Source: Bradyrhizobium sp. 1 | GTDB taxonomy: Bacteria; Pseudomonadota; Alphaproteobacteria; Rhizobiales; Xanthobacteraceae | Direction: 5' to 3' | NCBI RefSeq assembly: GCF_023073315.1 | Contig: NZ_JADPJH010000028.1 | Coordinates: 338,133-402,132, forward strand | DNA length: 64,000 nucleotides | Shown here: piece by piece, positions 24,765 through 34,417 of the stretch | How the letters are laid out: every line of letters starts with the position of its first letter | Numbering within the stretch: the first letter of the stretch is position 1 | Notes under the pieces: generated by a model | Databases searched by the model: none | What the model was told of the DNA's origin: nothing | Seen by the model: only the letters and a program-made list of their open reading frames with translations | Position numbers and translations under genes: made by a program

Positions 24765-25895
24765 ATGATGCAAGGCGGCGTCCAGCTCTCGCTCCAGATC
24801 GGCCCCTCGCCGGTACCGGCGCCGCGCGAGGTGCTGGAGACGCTGACCCACGCCAAGATCGAGATCGGATCGGGCGATGCGCAGAGCGGCTTTGAGCTGA
24901 CCTTCGACCTGCCGGTGCGCTCGCCATTGCGCACCATCTTCCTGCTCGCCGGCGGCGGCGCACTTCCGCCGCTGCTCCGCGTGGTGCTGATCGTCACCAT
25001 CAACGGCACGGCCGAATCCATCATCGACGGCATGGTCACCAACGTCGAGACCCAGCCCGGCAGCGGCGGCGTCGGCAAGCTGGTGATCAAGGGCAAGGAC
25101 ATGTCGGCGCTGATGGACATCATCGAGCTGCCCGGCCTGCCCTTCCCGGCGATGCCGCCCTCGGTGCGGGTGCTCGCGATCCTCGCCAAATATGCCGCCC
25201 TCGGCGTAATCCCGATGGTGATCCCGAGCGTGCTCGACATCCCCCCGATACCGGTGCAGCAGATCCCGCAGCAGAAGGGCAGCGACTACGCCTACGTCAA
25301 GAAGCTCGCGGGCGAGGCCGGCTATGTCTTCTATCTCGAGGCCGGCCCGGCGCCCGGTGCTTCGAAGGCCTATTGGGGACCGGAGATCCGCTTCGGCGCG
25401 CCGCAAGCAGCGCTCACCACCAACATGGATGCGCTCACCAATGTCGAGGAAATCTCGTTCAACTTCGACAAGGAACGCAAGATCATGCCGATCGTGTTCT
25501 TCCAGGAGAGCAACAGCAAGGCGCCGATCCCGGTGCCGATCCCCGACATCACGCCGATGAGTCCGCCACTCGGCGCGGTGCCGCCGCTGCCGCCGAAGAT
25601 CGAGAAGCTGGCCAACACCGCGCATCTGTCCGCGCCGCAGGCGCTGATGGCAGGACTTGCCTATGCGAGCCAGCACAGCGACAGCGTGTTCGGCAACGGC
25701 AAACTCGATGTTGCCAGATACGGCCGCCTGCTGAAGTCGCGGCAACTGGTCGGCGTGCGCGGCGCGGGCCTGCCGTATGACGGGCTCTATTACGTCAAGA
25801 ATGTCACCCACGAGATCGAGCGCGGCTCCTACAAGCAGTCGTTCTCGCTTGCGCGCAACGCCCTGATCTCGACCGTGCCGCAGGTGCCGACATGA
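24765..25895 (+). CDS. gp27-like hub protein (VgrG N-terminal half)
   Basis: A 376-residue hub protein of the T4 gp27 / late-control-D fold. The evidence is the pattern HAKIEIGSGDAQSGFELTFDLP, the domain after it (GMVTNVETQPGSGGVGKLVIKGKD) and the C-terminal GLYYVKNVTHEIERGSYKQSFSLARNAL, which matches hub proteins of contractile tails. It converts the sixfold tube to the threefold spike. In Afp8 and VgrG this part is fused to the spike; here the spike is the next gene, with a 4-base overlap. GGAG lies ten bases before the ATG. Confidence 0.85.
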   Translation: MMQGGVQLSLQIGPSPVPAPREVLETLTHAKIEIGSGDAQSGFELTFDLPVRSPLRTIFLLAGGGALPPLLRVVLIVTINGTAESIIDGMVTNVETQPGSGGVGKLVIKGKDMSALMDIIELPGLPFPAMPPSVRVLAILAKYAALGVIPMVIPSVLDIPPIPVQQIPQQKGSDYAYVKKLAGEAGYVFYLEAGPAPGASKAYWGPEIRFGAPQAALTTNMDALTNVEEISFNFDKERKIMPIVFFQESNSKAPIPVPIPDITPMSPPLGAVPPLPPKIEKLANTAHLSAPQALMAGLAYASQHSDSVFGNGKLDVARYGRLLKSRQLVGVRGAGLPYDGLYYVKNVTHEIERGSYKQSFSLARNALISTVPQVPT

Positions 25896-26404
25896 GCGAT
25901 GCGCCTCTTTTCGGGAAATATCGCGCGGTGGTGATCAACAACATCGATCCGCTCCAGATCGGTCGCATCCAGGTGATGGTGCCCGATGTCGGCGCCGTCA
26001 TCCCGACGAGTTGGGCGATGCCGTGCGTACCGACCGCAGGCATCAATGCCGGCTTCTTCGCAGTACCCGTCATCGGTGCCGGCGTCTGGATCGAGTTCGA
26101 GCGCGGCGACTCCGACTATCCGATCTGGGTCGGATGCTACTGGGGCAGCGCGGCCGAAGTGCCGGTGCTGGCGCATGCGGTGCCGCCCGGCGTGCCCGGC
26201 ATCACCCTGCAAACCCCGCTGAAGAACGGCCTCACCATCAGCGACGTGCCGGGGCCGACCGGCGGCATCCTGATGCAGACCACCACCGGCGCGATGATCT
26301 CGGTCAGCGATGTCGGCATCACCATTTCCAACGGCAAGGGCGCGATCATCACCATGACCGGGCCGAGCGTCGACGTGAACCTCGGCGCGCTCACCGTGAT
26401 CTAG
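25892..26404 (+). CDS. gp5-like spike protein with OB fold (VgrG C-terminal half)
   Basis: A 170-residue spike protein. Residues 1-95 form the OB-fold (FGKYRAVVINNIDPLQIGRIQVMVPD, AGVWIEFERGDSDYPIWVGCYWG). The rest is a short repetitive beta stretch (GGILMQTTTGAMISVSDVGITISN...) that would form the triple-stranded beta-helix needle. It is shorter than fused VgrG spikes. It overlaps the hub gene by 4 bases, and AGGAGG follows at the stop as the ribosome site of the PAAR gene. Confidence 0.88.
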   Translation: MSDAPLFGKYRAVVINNIDPLQIGRIQVMVPDVGAVIPTSWAMPCVPTAGINAGFFAVPVIGAGVWIEFERGDSDYPIWVGCYWGSAAEVPVLAHAVPPGVPGITLQTPLKNGLTISDVPGPTGGILMQTTTGAMISVSDVGITISNGKGAIITMTGPSVDVNLGALTVI

Positions 26405-26413
26405 GAGGAACAC

Positions 26414-26728
26414 ATGCCTGCTCCCGTCCTGCATCTTGGCGCCACCGTGCTGTGCAGCCATGCCGGACAGGCGATGCCGATGTCGCCGTTCCCGCGCGTG
26501 ATGCTGTCCGGCCAGCCTGCGGTCAATCTCTCCAGCCCGTACGCGATTGCAGGCTGCTCGCTGACCGGCTCGGCGCCGCCCTGCGTGACCGCGCAGATGG
26601 TGGTAGGCGCGGCGCGGGTGATGATCGGCGGCGTGCCGGCCGCGACCATGATGGGGCAATCGGTCTGTACGCCGACGGGCACGCCGTTGCTGCCTGTGGT
26701 CGCGCAGATGCGCGTGCTGGCCACTTGA
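26414..26728 (+). CDS. PAAR-like spike tip protein
   Basis: A 104-residue tip protein with the repeated short strands of the PAAR-like fold (LHLGATVLCSHAGQAM, RVMLSGQPAV, ARVMIGGVPAATMMG). Cysteines (CSH, AGCSL, PPCVT, SVCTP) and histidines could bind the stabilising metal. It caps the spike and helps puncture the target membrane. The start has AGGAGGAACAC directly upstream. Confidence 0.88.
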   Translation: MPAPVLHLGATVLCSHAGQAMPMSPFPRVMLSGQPAVNLSSPYAIAGCSLTGSAPPCVTAQMVVGAARVMIGGVPAATMMGQSVCTPTGTPLLPVVAQMRVLAT

Positions 26729-26740
26729 GGGGAGGATGAG

Positions 26741-27112
26741 GTGAGCAACGAGCTCGATTTCCCTTATCATTTCGACGATCGCGGCCGCACGGCCACGACC
26801 GATCGCCCTGATCACATCCGCGACCTGATCGAGCAGGTGCTGTTCACGGCGCAGGGCGAGCGGGTGATGCGGCCGGATTTCGGTGCCGGACTGCTGGCGC
26901 TGGTGTTTGAGCCCAATTCGGTGACGCTCGCGGCGACCACGCAGATGCTGGCCCAGGCCGCGCTGCACCAGCATCTCGCCCACCTGATCGCCGTGAATTC
27001 GGTCGAGGTGATCAATGACGATGCCGTGCTGCGCGTCGAGATACGCTACGTGGTGCTCGCCGACCGCACCGGCCACCTCGCGAGCTTTGCGGTACCGGGG
27101 GGCGCGGCATGA
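26741..27112 (+). CDS. gp25-like baseplate wedge protein
   Basis: A 123-residue wedge protein of the gp25/GPW family (Afp9-like). The core DLIEQVLFTAQGERVMRPDFGAGLLALVFEPN is the family signature. It initiates sheath polymerisation on the baseplate. The start codon is GTG with GGGGAGGATGAG before it; the nearby ATG (26736) is in another frame and stops at once. It overlaps the first baseplate-J gene by 4 bases. Confidence 0.92.
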   Translation: MSNELDFPYHFDDRGRTATTDRPDHIRDLIEQVLFTAQGERVMRPDFGAGLLALVFEPNSVTLAATTQMLAQAALHQHLAHLIAVNSVEVINDDAVLRVEIRYVVLADRTGHLASFAVPGGAA

Positions 27113-29655
27113 AGCAACATTGCTGCGATCCGCGCCGGCTCGAAGTGCTCAAGGCCAAGGGCAGCGCCAACGCCATCGAATTCACCGAGGTGCTCGACCT
27201 CGTCTCCCCGCCCGGCGCGCCACGGCAACAGACCCTGCTGGTTCGGCTGCTGCACTCCGGCTTCACGCTCTCCTCGGACAATCTGCGCATCACCGGCGGT
27301 GAACGTATTGCGACCGTCGGTGTGGTCTGGTGCGCGCCGGCCAATGCGCTGCCGGCGCAAGCCGAGCCGGGGCTGGTCGACACCGTCGACGATCTCCCGC
27401 GCACGCTGGTGGTCCGCACCGACAACAGCGGCGATTATTCGATCTACAGCTTCGGCATCTTCGCCAATTCTGGCTCAACCCTGCCGCCGGCCGGCTACGA
27501 TCCGAAGCTGTCGGCGATCGACTTCACCTTCAAGATCGAGTGCCCATCGGACTATGATTGCGGCGCGACCGCAGCCTGCCCCCCGGTCCCGCGCCCGAAG
27601 CCGGAGATCGACTATCTCGCGCGCGACTATCAGGGTTTTCGCCGACTTATGCTTGACCGGCTCAGCCTACTCGTTCCCGGCTGGCAGGAGCGCTCCGCAG
27701 CCGATCTCGGCGTGACCCTGGTCGAGCTGCTCGCCTACGCCGCCGATAATCTCGCCTACCGCCAGGACGCGATCGCCAACGAGGCCTATCTCGCGACCGC
27801 GCGGCAACGCATCTCGGTGCGGCGCCATGCCCGGTTGGTCGACTATCGTCTGCACGAGGGCTGCAACGCGCGTGCCTTCGTGCATTTCGACGTGAACGGG
27901 CAGGCCATCGCGCTGGACAAGGGCACGCAATTGCTCACCCGCGTCCCCGGGCTCGAACTGGTGCTGACGCCGGGCTCGCATGAATTGACCGATGCGATCG
28001 ATGGCGGCGCCGAGATCTTTGAGACCGTCGCGCCCGCCGTGCTCGACCAGCAGCAGAACAGCCTCGCCTTCTACGCCTGGGGCAACAACGGCTGCTGCCT
28101 GCCGCGCGGCACCACGCGCGCGACGTTGCGCGGGCATATCGACACACTCGCCATCAGCGACATCCTGATCTTCGAAGAGGTCATCAGCCCGACCACGCTG
28201 TCTGCTGATGATGCCGATCCCGGGCATCGCTGGGCGGTGCGGCTGACCGAAATCGTGCTCGCGAGCGATCCATCCGGCGGGCTCTTCGACGAGCCGCCGG
28301 TCGACAGCCCCATCGACGTCACCGAGATCGTCTGGAGCGAGGCCGATGCGCTGCCCTTCCCGCTGTGCCTGACCGTGGAAGACCGCCCCGAACTCGCGAT
28401 CAGCGTTGCCCGCGGCAACATCGTGCTGGTCGATCACGGCCGTACCCTGCCGTCCGAGCAACTCGGCACGATGCCGCGCGCCAGGTTAAAGCAGGCATTG
28501 TCTCCGCCGGGGAATTGCTGCACGTCGGCCCCGGAGGTGATGCTGCCGCCGCGCTTCCGCCCGGTGCTCGCGAACAGCCCATTGACGCAGTGCTTCGATC
28601 TTGGCGCGCTGCTCGCCGTTACCTTCAGCAACGACAAGCCGTGGTGGCCGGCCAGCGCATTCGGTCTCCTGTCGCCGCGCGACGCCACGCCTGCCATCGT
28701 CGATCTCACGGGGCAGGTTGCCGGCATCACCGAGCAATGGCTGCCGCAGCGCGACCTCACGGGCAGCGCAGGTAACGCCCCGCACGTCGTGGTCGAGATC
28801 GACAATCACAGCCGTGCTCTGCTGCGGTTCGGCGACGGCCTGCTCGGCAAGCGGCCTGCAGAGGATACCGCGTTCACCACGACCTACCGGATCGGCAACG
28901 GCACGGCAGGCAATGTCGGCGCCGAGGCGATCGCGCATATCGTCCGCAAGACGAATGGTGCGTTCGTCGCCGTCCGCAATCCGCTTCCGGCATCCGGCGG
29001 CGTCGAGCCCGAGGACATCGAGGCGGCGCGACGCGATGCGCCGCAGGCCTTCCGCACCCAGGAGCGCGCCGTGACAGCGGCCGATTACGCTGCTGCAACC
29101 GAACGGCGTGTCGACGTGCAGCGCGCGGCTGCGACATTCCGCTGGACCGGCAGCTGGTACACCGTGTTCGTGACGCCCGACCGCTTCGGCGGCGGCGTGG
29201 TCGACGCTCCCTTCGCCACACAGCTGCGCAACCATCTCGAGCGGTTCAGGATGGCCGGTTACGATCTCGATGTGCGGCCGCCGCGCTACGTGCCGCTCGA
29301 CGTCACGCTGCACGTCTGCGTCAAGCCGGACTATTTCCGCGCCGAGGTCGCGCAGGCCGTGCGTGCGGTGCTGTCGAGCACGGTGCTGCCCGACGGCACG
29401 CTCGGCCTGTTCCATCCCGATAATTTCTCGTTCGGCGATCCCGTCTATCTCAGCCGCATCATCGCAGCCGCACAGGCGGTCGAGGGCGTCGAGGCGGTGC
29501 AGGCGGAAAAATTCCAGCGGTTCATTTCGCCGATCGCGACCTCGCTGGATGACGAGGTCATCCCGATCGGCAGCCTCGAGATCGCGCAGCTCGCCAACAA
29601 TCCGAGTTTCCGCGAGCGCGGCCGGCTCATCATCGAAGCGGGAGGCGGCAAATGA
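27109..29655 (+). CDS. baseplate J-like protein 1 (Afp11-like)
   Basis: An 848-residue baseplate wedge protein. The block EIDYLARDYQGFRRLMLDRL, then ADLGVTLVELLAYAADNLAYRQDA and ARQRISVRRHARLVDYRLHEG (about residues 165-260), is the putative baseplate assembly signature of eCIS. The C-terminal part has the baseplate-J core (TYRIGNGTAGNVGAEAIAHI, RNPLPASGGVEPEDIEAARRDAP). An N-terminal extension of about 160 residues holds a Cys cluster (IECPSDYDCGATAACPP). It forms the baseplate ring with the next gene product. Confidence 0.93.
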   Translation: MKQHCCDPRRLEVLKAKGSANAIEFTEVLDLVSPPGAPRQQTLLVRLLHSGFTLSSDNLRITGGERIATVGVVWCAPANALPAQAEPGLVDTVDDLPRTLVVRTDNSGDYSIYSFGIFANSGSTLPPAGYDPKLSAIDFTFKIECPSDYDCGATAACPPVPRPKPEIDYLARDYQGFRRLMLDRLSLLVPGWQERSAADLGVTLVELLAYAADNLAYRQDAIANEAYLATARQRISVRRHARLVDYRLHEGCNARAFVHFDVNGQAIALDKGTQLLTRVPGLELVLTPGSHELTDAIDGGAEIFETVAPAVLDQQQNSLAFYAWGNNGCCLPRGTTRATLRGHIDTLAISDILIFEEVISPTTLSADDADPGHRWAVRLTEIVLASDPSGGLFDEPPVDSPIDVTEIVWSEADALPFPLCLTVEDRPELAISVARGNIVLVDHGRTLPSEQLGTMPRARLKQALSPPGNCCTSAPEVMLPPRFRPVLANSPLTQCFDLGALLAVTFSNDKPWWPASAFGLLSPRDATPAIVDLTGQVAGITEQWLPQRDLTGSAGNAPHVVVEIDNHSRALLRFGDGLLGKRPAEDTAFTTTYRIGNGTAGNVGAEAIAHIVRKTNGAFVAVRNPLPASGGVEPEDIEAARRDAPQAFRTQERAVTAADYAAATERRVDVQRAAATFRWTGSWYTVFVTPDRFGGGVVDAPFATQLRNHLERFRMAGYDLDVRPPRYVPLDVTLHVCVKPDYFRAEVAQAVRAVLSSTVLPDGTLGLFHPDNFSFGDPVYLSRIIAAAQAVEGVEAVQAEKFQRFISPIATSLDDEVIPIGSLEIAQLANNPSFRERGRLIIEAGGGK

Positions 29656-32267
29656 CGATACCAGTCCCGGTCATCAAGCCGCCCGCTTTGCCTGCCGGCA
29701 GCGAAAGCTGCGGCTGCTGCGCCGGCGTCGAAGCCGACACGCCCCAAGGCATTTCGAACCGCTACGGCCTCTCAAGCATCGCCTACCGGATCGGCGACTA
29801 CGCGCAATTCCGCGACAGCCTGCATGCCGCGCTGTCATCTGCCGCGTTCGCACCGCTCGGCAAGCTGCAAAGCCGGACCGACGATGATTTCACCATCGGC
29901 CTGATCGATGCTTTCGCCTGCGCCGCCGACGTGCTCACCTTCTACCAGGAGCGCATCGCCAACGAATCCTATCTTCGCACCGCGCTGGAGCGCGTCTCGC
30001 TCCAGGAGATGGGCCGGCTGATCGGCTACCGCCTGCGGCCGGGTGTCGCCGCCGAGACGTGGCTCGCCTTCACGCTGGAAACGCCGCCAGTGCCACCGCC
30101 AAGACTGTCGCCCGAGCCGGGCAGCTTCGTCACCGGCGTTCCCGCGCAAGTGTCGATCGAGATCGGCACCAAGGTGCAGAGCGTGCCGGGGCCGGGCGAG
30201 AAGCCGCAGACCTTCGAGACCGTCGAACGGCTGGACGCCGCACGGCCCGCCTGGAACGCGATCCGGCCGTGGATGGCGGAGACGCGGCGGCCGGGCAAGG
30301 GCGACACCGTCATGTACCTTGCCGGCCAGCGCAACAACCTAAAGCCGGGTGATGCGTTGCTGATCGTTGGCGACGCCTTCGATCCGGGCAAAAATGACGC
30401 CAATTGGGACTTCCGCTTCATCGACAGTGTCGAGTTGCAATCGGATTTCGATCGCACCAAGATCACCTGGCGTGTCGGCCTTACCAATGTTGAGGCGACA
30501 CAGGGCTCCAAGGTGTACGCACTGCGCAAGCGCGCCGCCTCCTTCGGCCACAACGCGCCGATGTGGAAGTCGATGTCGAACGAGTTCCAAGCGAACTATC
30601 CCGGAACATCCGTGAATGACGAGTGGCCGGACTATTCGATCTCGACGGCCGGGGGCAGCATCGACCTCGATACGATCTACCCGGAGGTGCGTGTCGGTGA
30701 TTACGCCGTGCTCACCATTCCCGCGCTAGCCAAAAGCAACGCTTCCAGCAAAATCGACGTCAACGTTATCGAGCTGTCCTCCTCCATCGATCTCTATCAG
30801 GTGTCCAACTTAACCGACATCTCCCGTGCCCAATTCGCCTTAGCTGGCAAGGTGACGCGGCTGTCGTTGCGCGGTGCCAATTACGATGCCTACAAGGACG
30901 AAGTCCGCCTCTGCACCGCTTTCGTGCAGTCAGAGCAGCTGACGCTCGCACCCTATGCCGTCGACGATGCGGTTACAGGCGACAGTATCCCTGTTGCAAT
31001 CGGCGCCGATGGCCTCGTCGCCGGGCGGCGGCTGATCGTGCGCGGCAATCGCGTCTCCGACGGCCAGTCCGTGGTCGTGCAGGCAAAGCTGGTGTCTGTC
31101 CAGGTCGCGGATGCCAACCGCTGCAAGCTCCAGATCGACCCGCCGCTTGCCGGCAGTCTTGACCGCGGCAGCGTCGTCGTTCACGGCAACATCGTGCCGG
31201 CCTCGCATGGCGAGACGGCGACGCAGATCCTTGGCTCCGGCGATGCGGCACAGCCGTTCCAGCGGTTCGAATTGAAGCAGGTGCCGCTGACCTATCGCGC
31301 CGCTGCGAACGAGAGCGGTGCCGCGAGCGAATTGACGCTGCGGATCGGCGAAATCAAGTGGCATGAGCGCACGACACTGTACGGTGCAGCCGCGACAGAT
31401 CACGCCTTTGCGCTCGATGTCGACGAGCAGGGCCGCAATCTCGTGAAATTCGGCGACGGCGCCAGCGGCGCGCGGCTGCCGAGCGGGCTGAACAACGTCC
31501 GCGCCACTTATCGCAAAGGCATTGGTATCGCCGGCAATGTCCGCGCCGAGACCTTGAGCCAGCTGCTGTCGCGTCCGCTCGGGCTGAAGGGCGTCAGCAA
31601 CCCGCTTGCCGCCGAAGGCGGCAATGATCCGGAGCCGGCCGATGCTGCGCGGCGGAGCATTCCACTCGGCGCCCGCACGCTCGGCCGCGTGGTTTCGGTG
31701 CTCGACTATGAGGACTTTGCTCGCGCCTTCACCGGTATCGCCAAGGCACACGCGGAAGTTCTGCAATTGCCGCGCGGAAAGACCATCGCCATCACGATCG
31801 CGGGGCCGCCCGGCGCGCCCGTCAATTCAGCAAGTCCGCTGTGGACTAATTTGCTCGCGGCGCTGAAGGCCGGCGGCGATCCGCATGTCGCGGTGGCGCT
31901 GCTGCCCTACCAGCCCGGCACCTTCCGGATCGGATTGAAGGTCAAGCGCGATCCTGACTTCGACGCCAAGACCGTGCTGGCCGCGGTCGAAGCAGCCCTG
32001 CGCGCGCACTTCGCCTTCGACGCACGCGAGCTCGGCCAGGCGGTGCAGCAATCCGACGCGATCGCGGCGGCGCAAGCGACGCCCGGCGTTGTCGCCGTTG
32101 ACCTCGTCAAGCTCTATGGCGGCACCACGCCCTACGCCCAGACCATTCCGTCGCACCAGGCCCGCCTGCTCGCGTCACGCATGCATGTCGACCAGGGAGT
32201 GGCGAAGCCGAGCGAGCTGCTGACATTGAATCCCGCGCCGTTCGACCTGCTGGAGGAGATGGCATGA
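29652..32267 (+). CDS. baseplate J-like protein 2 (Afp12-like)
   Basis: An 871-residue second baseplate-J protein. A Cys-rich start (ESCGCCAGVEA) is followed by the signature DAFACAADVLTFYQERIANESYLRTALER and MGRLIGYRLRPGVAA. A long beta-rich insert follows, then the J core (NNVRATYRKGIGIAGNVRAETL, NPLAAEGGNDPEPADAARR). It pairs with the preceding protein as in Afp11/Afp12. Both junctions are 4-base overlaps. Confidence 0.93.
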   Translation: MTIPVPVIKPPALPAGSESCGCCAGVEADTPQGISNRYGLSSIAYRIGDYAQFRDSLHAALSSAAFAPLGKLQSRTDDDFTIGLIDAFACAADVLTFYQERIANESYLRTALERVSLQEMGRLIGYRLRPGVAAETWLAFTLETPPVPPPRLSPEPGSFVTGVPAQVSIEIGTKVQSVPGPGEKPQTFETVERLDAARPAWNAIRPWMAETRRPGKGDTVMYLAGQRNNLKPGDALLIVGDAFDPGKNDANWDFRFIDSVELQSDFDRTKITWRVGLTNVEATQGSKVYALRKRAASFGHNAPMWKSMSNEFQANYPGTSVNDEWPDYSISTAGGSIDLDTIYPEVRVGDYAVLTIPALAKSNASSKIDVNVIELSSSIDLYQVSNLTDISRAQFALAGKVTRLSLRGANYDAYKDEVRLCTAFVQSEQLTLAPYAVDDAVTGDSIPVAIGADGLVAGRRLIVRGNRVSDGQSVVVQAKLVSVQVADANRCKLQIDPPLAGSLDRGSVVVHGNIVPASHGETATQILGSGDAAQPFQRFELKQVPLTYRAAANESGAASELTLRIGEIKWHERTTLYGAAATDHAFALDVDEQGRNLVKFGDGASGARLPSGLNNVRATYRKGIGIAGNVRAETLSQLLSRPLGLKGVSNPLAAEGGNDPEPADAARRSIPLGARTLGRVVSVLDYEDFARAFTGIAKAHAEVLQLPRGKTIAITIAGPPGAPVNSASPLWTNLLAALKAGGDPHVAVALLPYQPGTFRIGLKVKRDPDFDAKTVLAAVEAALRAHFAFDARELGQAVQQSDAIAAAQATPGVVAVDLVKLYGGTTPYAQTIPSHQARLLASRMHVDQGVAKPSELLTLNPAPFDLLEEMA

Positions 32268-34396
32268 ACAGCCTCACCCCTGAACGGCTCTATGGCCTGA
32301 TGCCGGCGCTGCATCGGCTGCGCGATGCCGCGCTGGCAGGCGATCCCGCGACGGCTGGCCCGCTTCAGGCTCTGCTGGCGGCTTTTGCCCGTGAATTCGC
32401 CACGCTGGAAGAGTCCGTCGACCAGCTCTACGACGACCAGTTCATTGAAACCTGCGCCGAATGGGTCACGCCTTACATCGGCGACCTCATCGGCTACCGG
32501 CCGCTGCGCGGGCTCGGCGGCGAGCTGACCTCACCGCGTGCCGAAGTCGCCGACACCATCGCGTTCCGCCGCCGCAAGGGCACCGCGCTGATGCTGGAGG
32601 AGCTCGCGCATGACGTGACCGGCTGGCCGGCCCATGCGGTCGAACATTTTGAGCAGCTCGCCACCACGCAATACATGAAGCACATCAGGCTGTATGCGCC
32701 GGCCACCTGCAACCTGCGCAACACGGCCGCGCTATTCCGGCGCGATGGCGCCTTCAACAGCATTGCGCACACCGCCGAGATGCGGCGGCCGGAGACCGGC
32801 GCCGGGCGCTACAACGTCCCCAATATCGGTATCTTCCTGTGGCGGCTGTTGTCGCTGTCTCTCACGGCCGTGCCGCTGACGCCGGACGCAGGCGACGCAA
32901 GCGGCCGCAAATTCCGCCTCAATCCGCTCGGCGCCGACATGCAGCTGTTCCGCTTCGCGCAGGCAGAGACCGACATCTCCCATCTCGCCGAACCCATCAA
33001 CGTGCCGGAGCCGCTGTCGGTACGTCTGATGGCCATGGCGGTGCAAACGGCGCAGAAAACCGCGCAGCCGGACGCACAACACGACGACGATTACGGTGAC
33101 GGCGAGAGCCTTGTGTTCCTCAAGCCAGGCAACCAGCCACCCCAGGTCCCCACAGCCAAGGTACGCGTCTGCGATCTCCGCGACATCCTGGATGGTAGCG
33201 GCAACGTGATCGGCTGGGCGCATGAGGCGCAGGTCAAGGCGGGCACCATCGGCTTCGATCCCGAGCGCGGGCGCGTGCTGCTTGGCGCAGCCGCCGACGG
33301 ACCGCTGCTGGCGACCTTCCACTACGGCACCGCGCGGCAGATCGGCGGTGGCGAATATCCACGCATCCCTCCCGAGGGCGACATCGGCAACGAGCAAACT
33401 GTCAATGCCGGCGGTGCGTGGCAGGCCAAGCTCGACCTGATCAGGACCGGTGGCCGCCTCATCATCGGCGACAGTCTGACCTACAAGGAGACGCCGACGT
33501 TCAGGGTGGACGATGTTCTCGGCAACGCGACGCCGCACCATGTTGTCGTTGCCGCACATGACCAGACCCGGCCGCTGCTGGCGGCAAGTGGCAAGATCAC
33601 GCTCGACATCGGCGCACGCGGCCGGCTCACACTCGATGGGCTCGTGATTTCCGGTGGCACATTGCAGCTCGCGGATCCCGCCGATGTCGAGCTGCGAGAG
33701 CTGGTGCTGCGCGACTGCACCTTGGTGCCCGGGCTCACGCTCAAGGGCAACGGAAGTCCGATGGCGCTGCCGAGTCCGCCGAGCCTTATCATCAAACACC
33801 GCTTTGCCAAGGTCACGCTGGAGCGCTGCATCGTCGGTCCGATCCAGGCGGTTGCCGATGCCGAGGTAACGCTGACCGACTGCATCATCGATGCCGGGGC
33901 GCCGGAGAACGTCGCCTTTGCCGCTGATGATGCGGGGGGCGCCGGCGCCGAACTGACCGTCGCTCAATGCACTATCATCGGCAAGGTCCACACCAAACTG
34001 CTGAAGCTCGCCTCCAACACCATCTTCCACGCAAAGCTCGACACGAAGCCTGCAAACCCGTGGATGGCGCCGGTGCTGGTCCAGCGCCGCCAGGAAGGCT
34101 GCGTCCGCTTCTGCTACGTGCCGCCCGGCTCGATCACGCCGCGTAGATTCCATTGCGTGCCTGATGATGCGGCACCTTCGGTGCTGCCGCTGTTCACTTC
34201 GCTGCGCTACGGCGATCCGGGCTATGCGCAGCTTCGGCGCACCACCAGCCTCGCAATCCGCGCGGGCGGCGACAACGACAGTGAGATCGGCGTGCTCAAC
34301 GCTCTCTTTCAGCCGCAGCGCGAGGCCAATCTCAGGCTGCGGCTGGACGAATATCTACGTTTCGGCCTGCACGCGGGCCTGTTTTTCGCGAGTTGA
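32264..34396 (+). CDS. tail protein I-like baseplate protein with beta-helix C-terminus
   Basis: A 710-residue protein. Residues 1-200 match the tail-protein-I-like eCIS component (LLAAFAREFATLEESVDQLYDDQFIETCAEWVTPYIGDLIGY, GWPAHAVEHFEQLATTQYMKHIRL). Residues about 400-620 show short repeated strands (GRLTLDGLVISGGTLQL, VTLTDCIIDAG, ELTVAQCTIIGKV) typical of a right-handed beta-helix. The first part should bind the J ring and the second could project outwards as a target-facing arm. It is much larger than P2 gpI. Confidence 0.82.
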   Translation: MNSLTPERLYGLMPALHRLRDAALAGDPATAGPLQALLAAFAREFATLEESVDQLYDDQFIETCAEWVTPYIGDLIGYRPLRGLGGELTSPRAEVADTIAFRRRKGTALMLEELAHDVTGWPAHAVEHFEQLATTQYMKHIRLYAPATCNLRNTAALFRRDGAFNSIAHTAEMRRPETGAGRYNVPNIGIFLWRLLSLSLTAVPLTPDAGDASGRKFRLNPLGADMQLFRFAQAETDISHLAEPINVPEPLSVRLMAMAVQTAQKTAQPDAQHDDDYGDGESLVFLKPGNQPPQVPTAKVRVCDLRDILDGSGNVIGWAHEAQVKAGTIGFDPERGRVLLGAAADGPLLATFHYGTARQIGGGEYPRIPPEGDIGNEQTVNAGGAWQAKLDLIRTGGRLIIGDSLTYKETPTFRVDDVLGNATPHHVVVAAHDQTRPLLAASGKITLDIGARGRLTLDGLVISGGTLQLADPADVELRELVLRDCTLVPGLTLKGNGSPMALPSPPSLIIKHRFAKVTLERCIVGPIQAVADAEVTLTDCIIDAGAPENVAFAADDAGGAGAELTVAQCTIIGKVHTKLLKLASNTIFHAKLDTKPANPWMAPVLVQRRQEGCVRFCYVPPGSITPRRFHCVPDDAAPSVLPLFTSLRYGDPGYAQLRRTTSLAIRAGGDNDSEIGVLNALFQPQREANLRLRLDEYLRFGLHAGLFFAS

Positions 34397-34417
34397 CCGA
34401 GAGTATCGGAGGTTATC

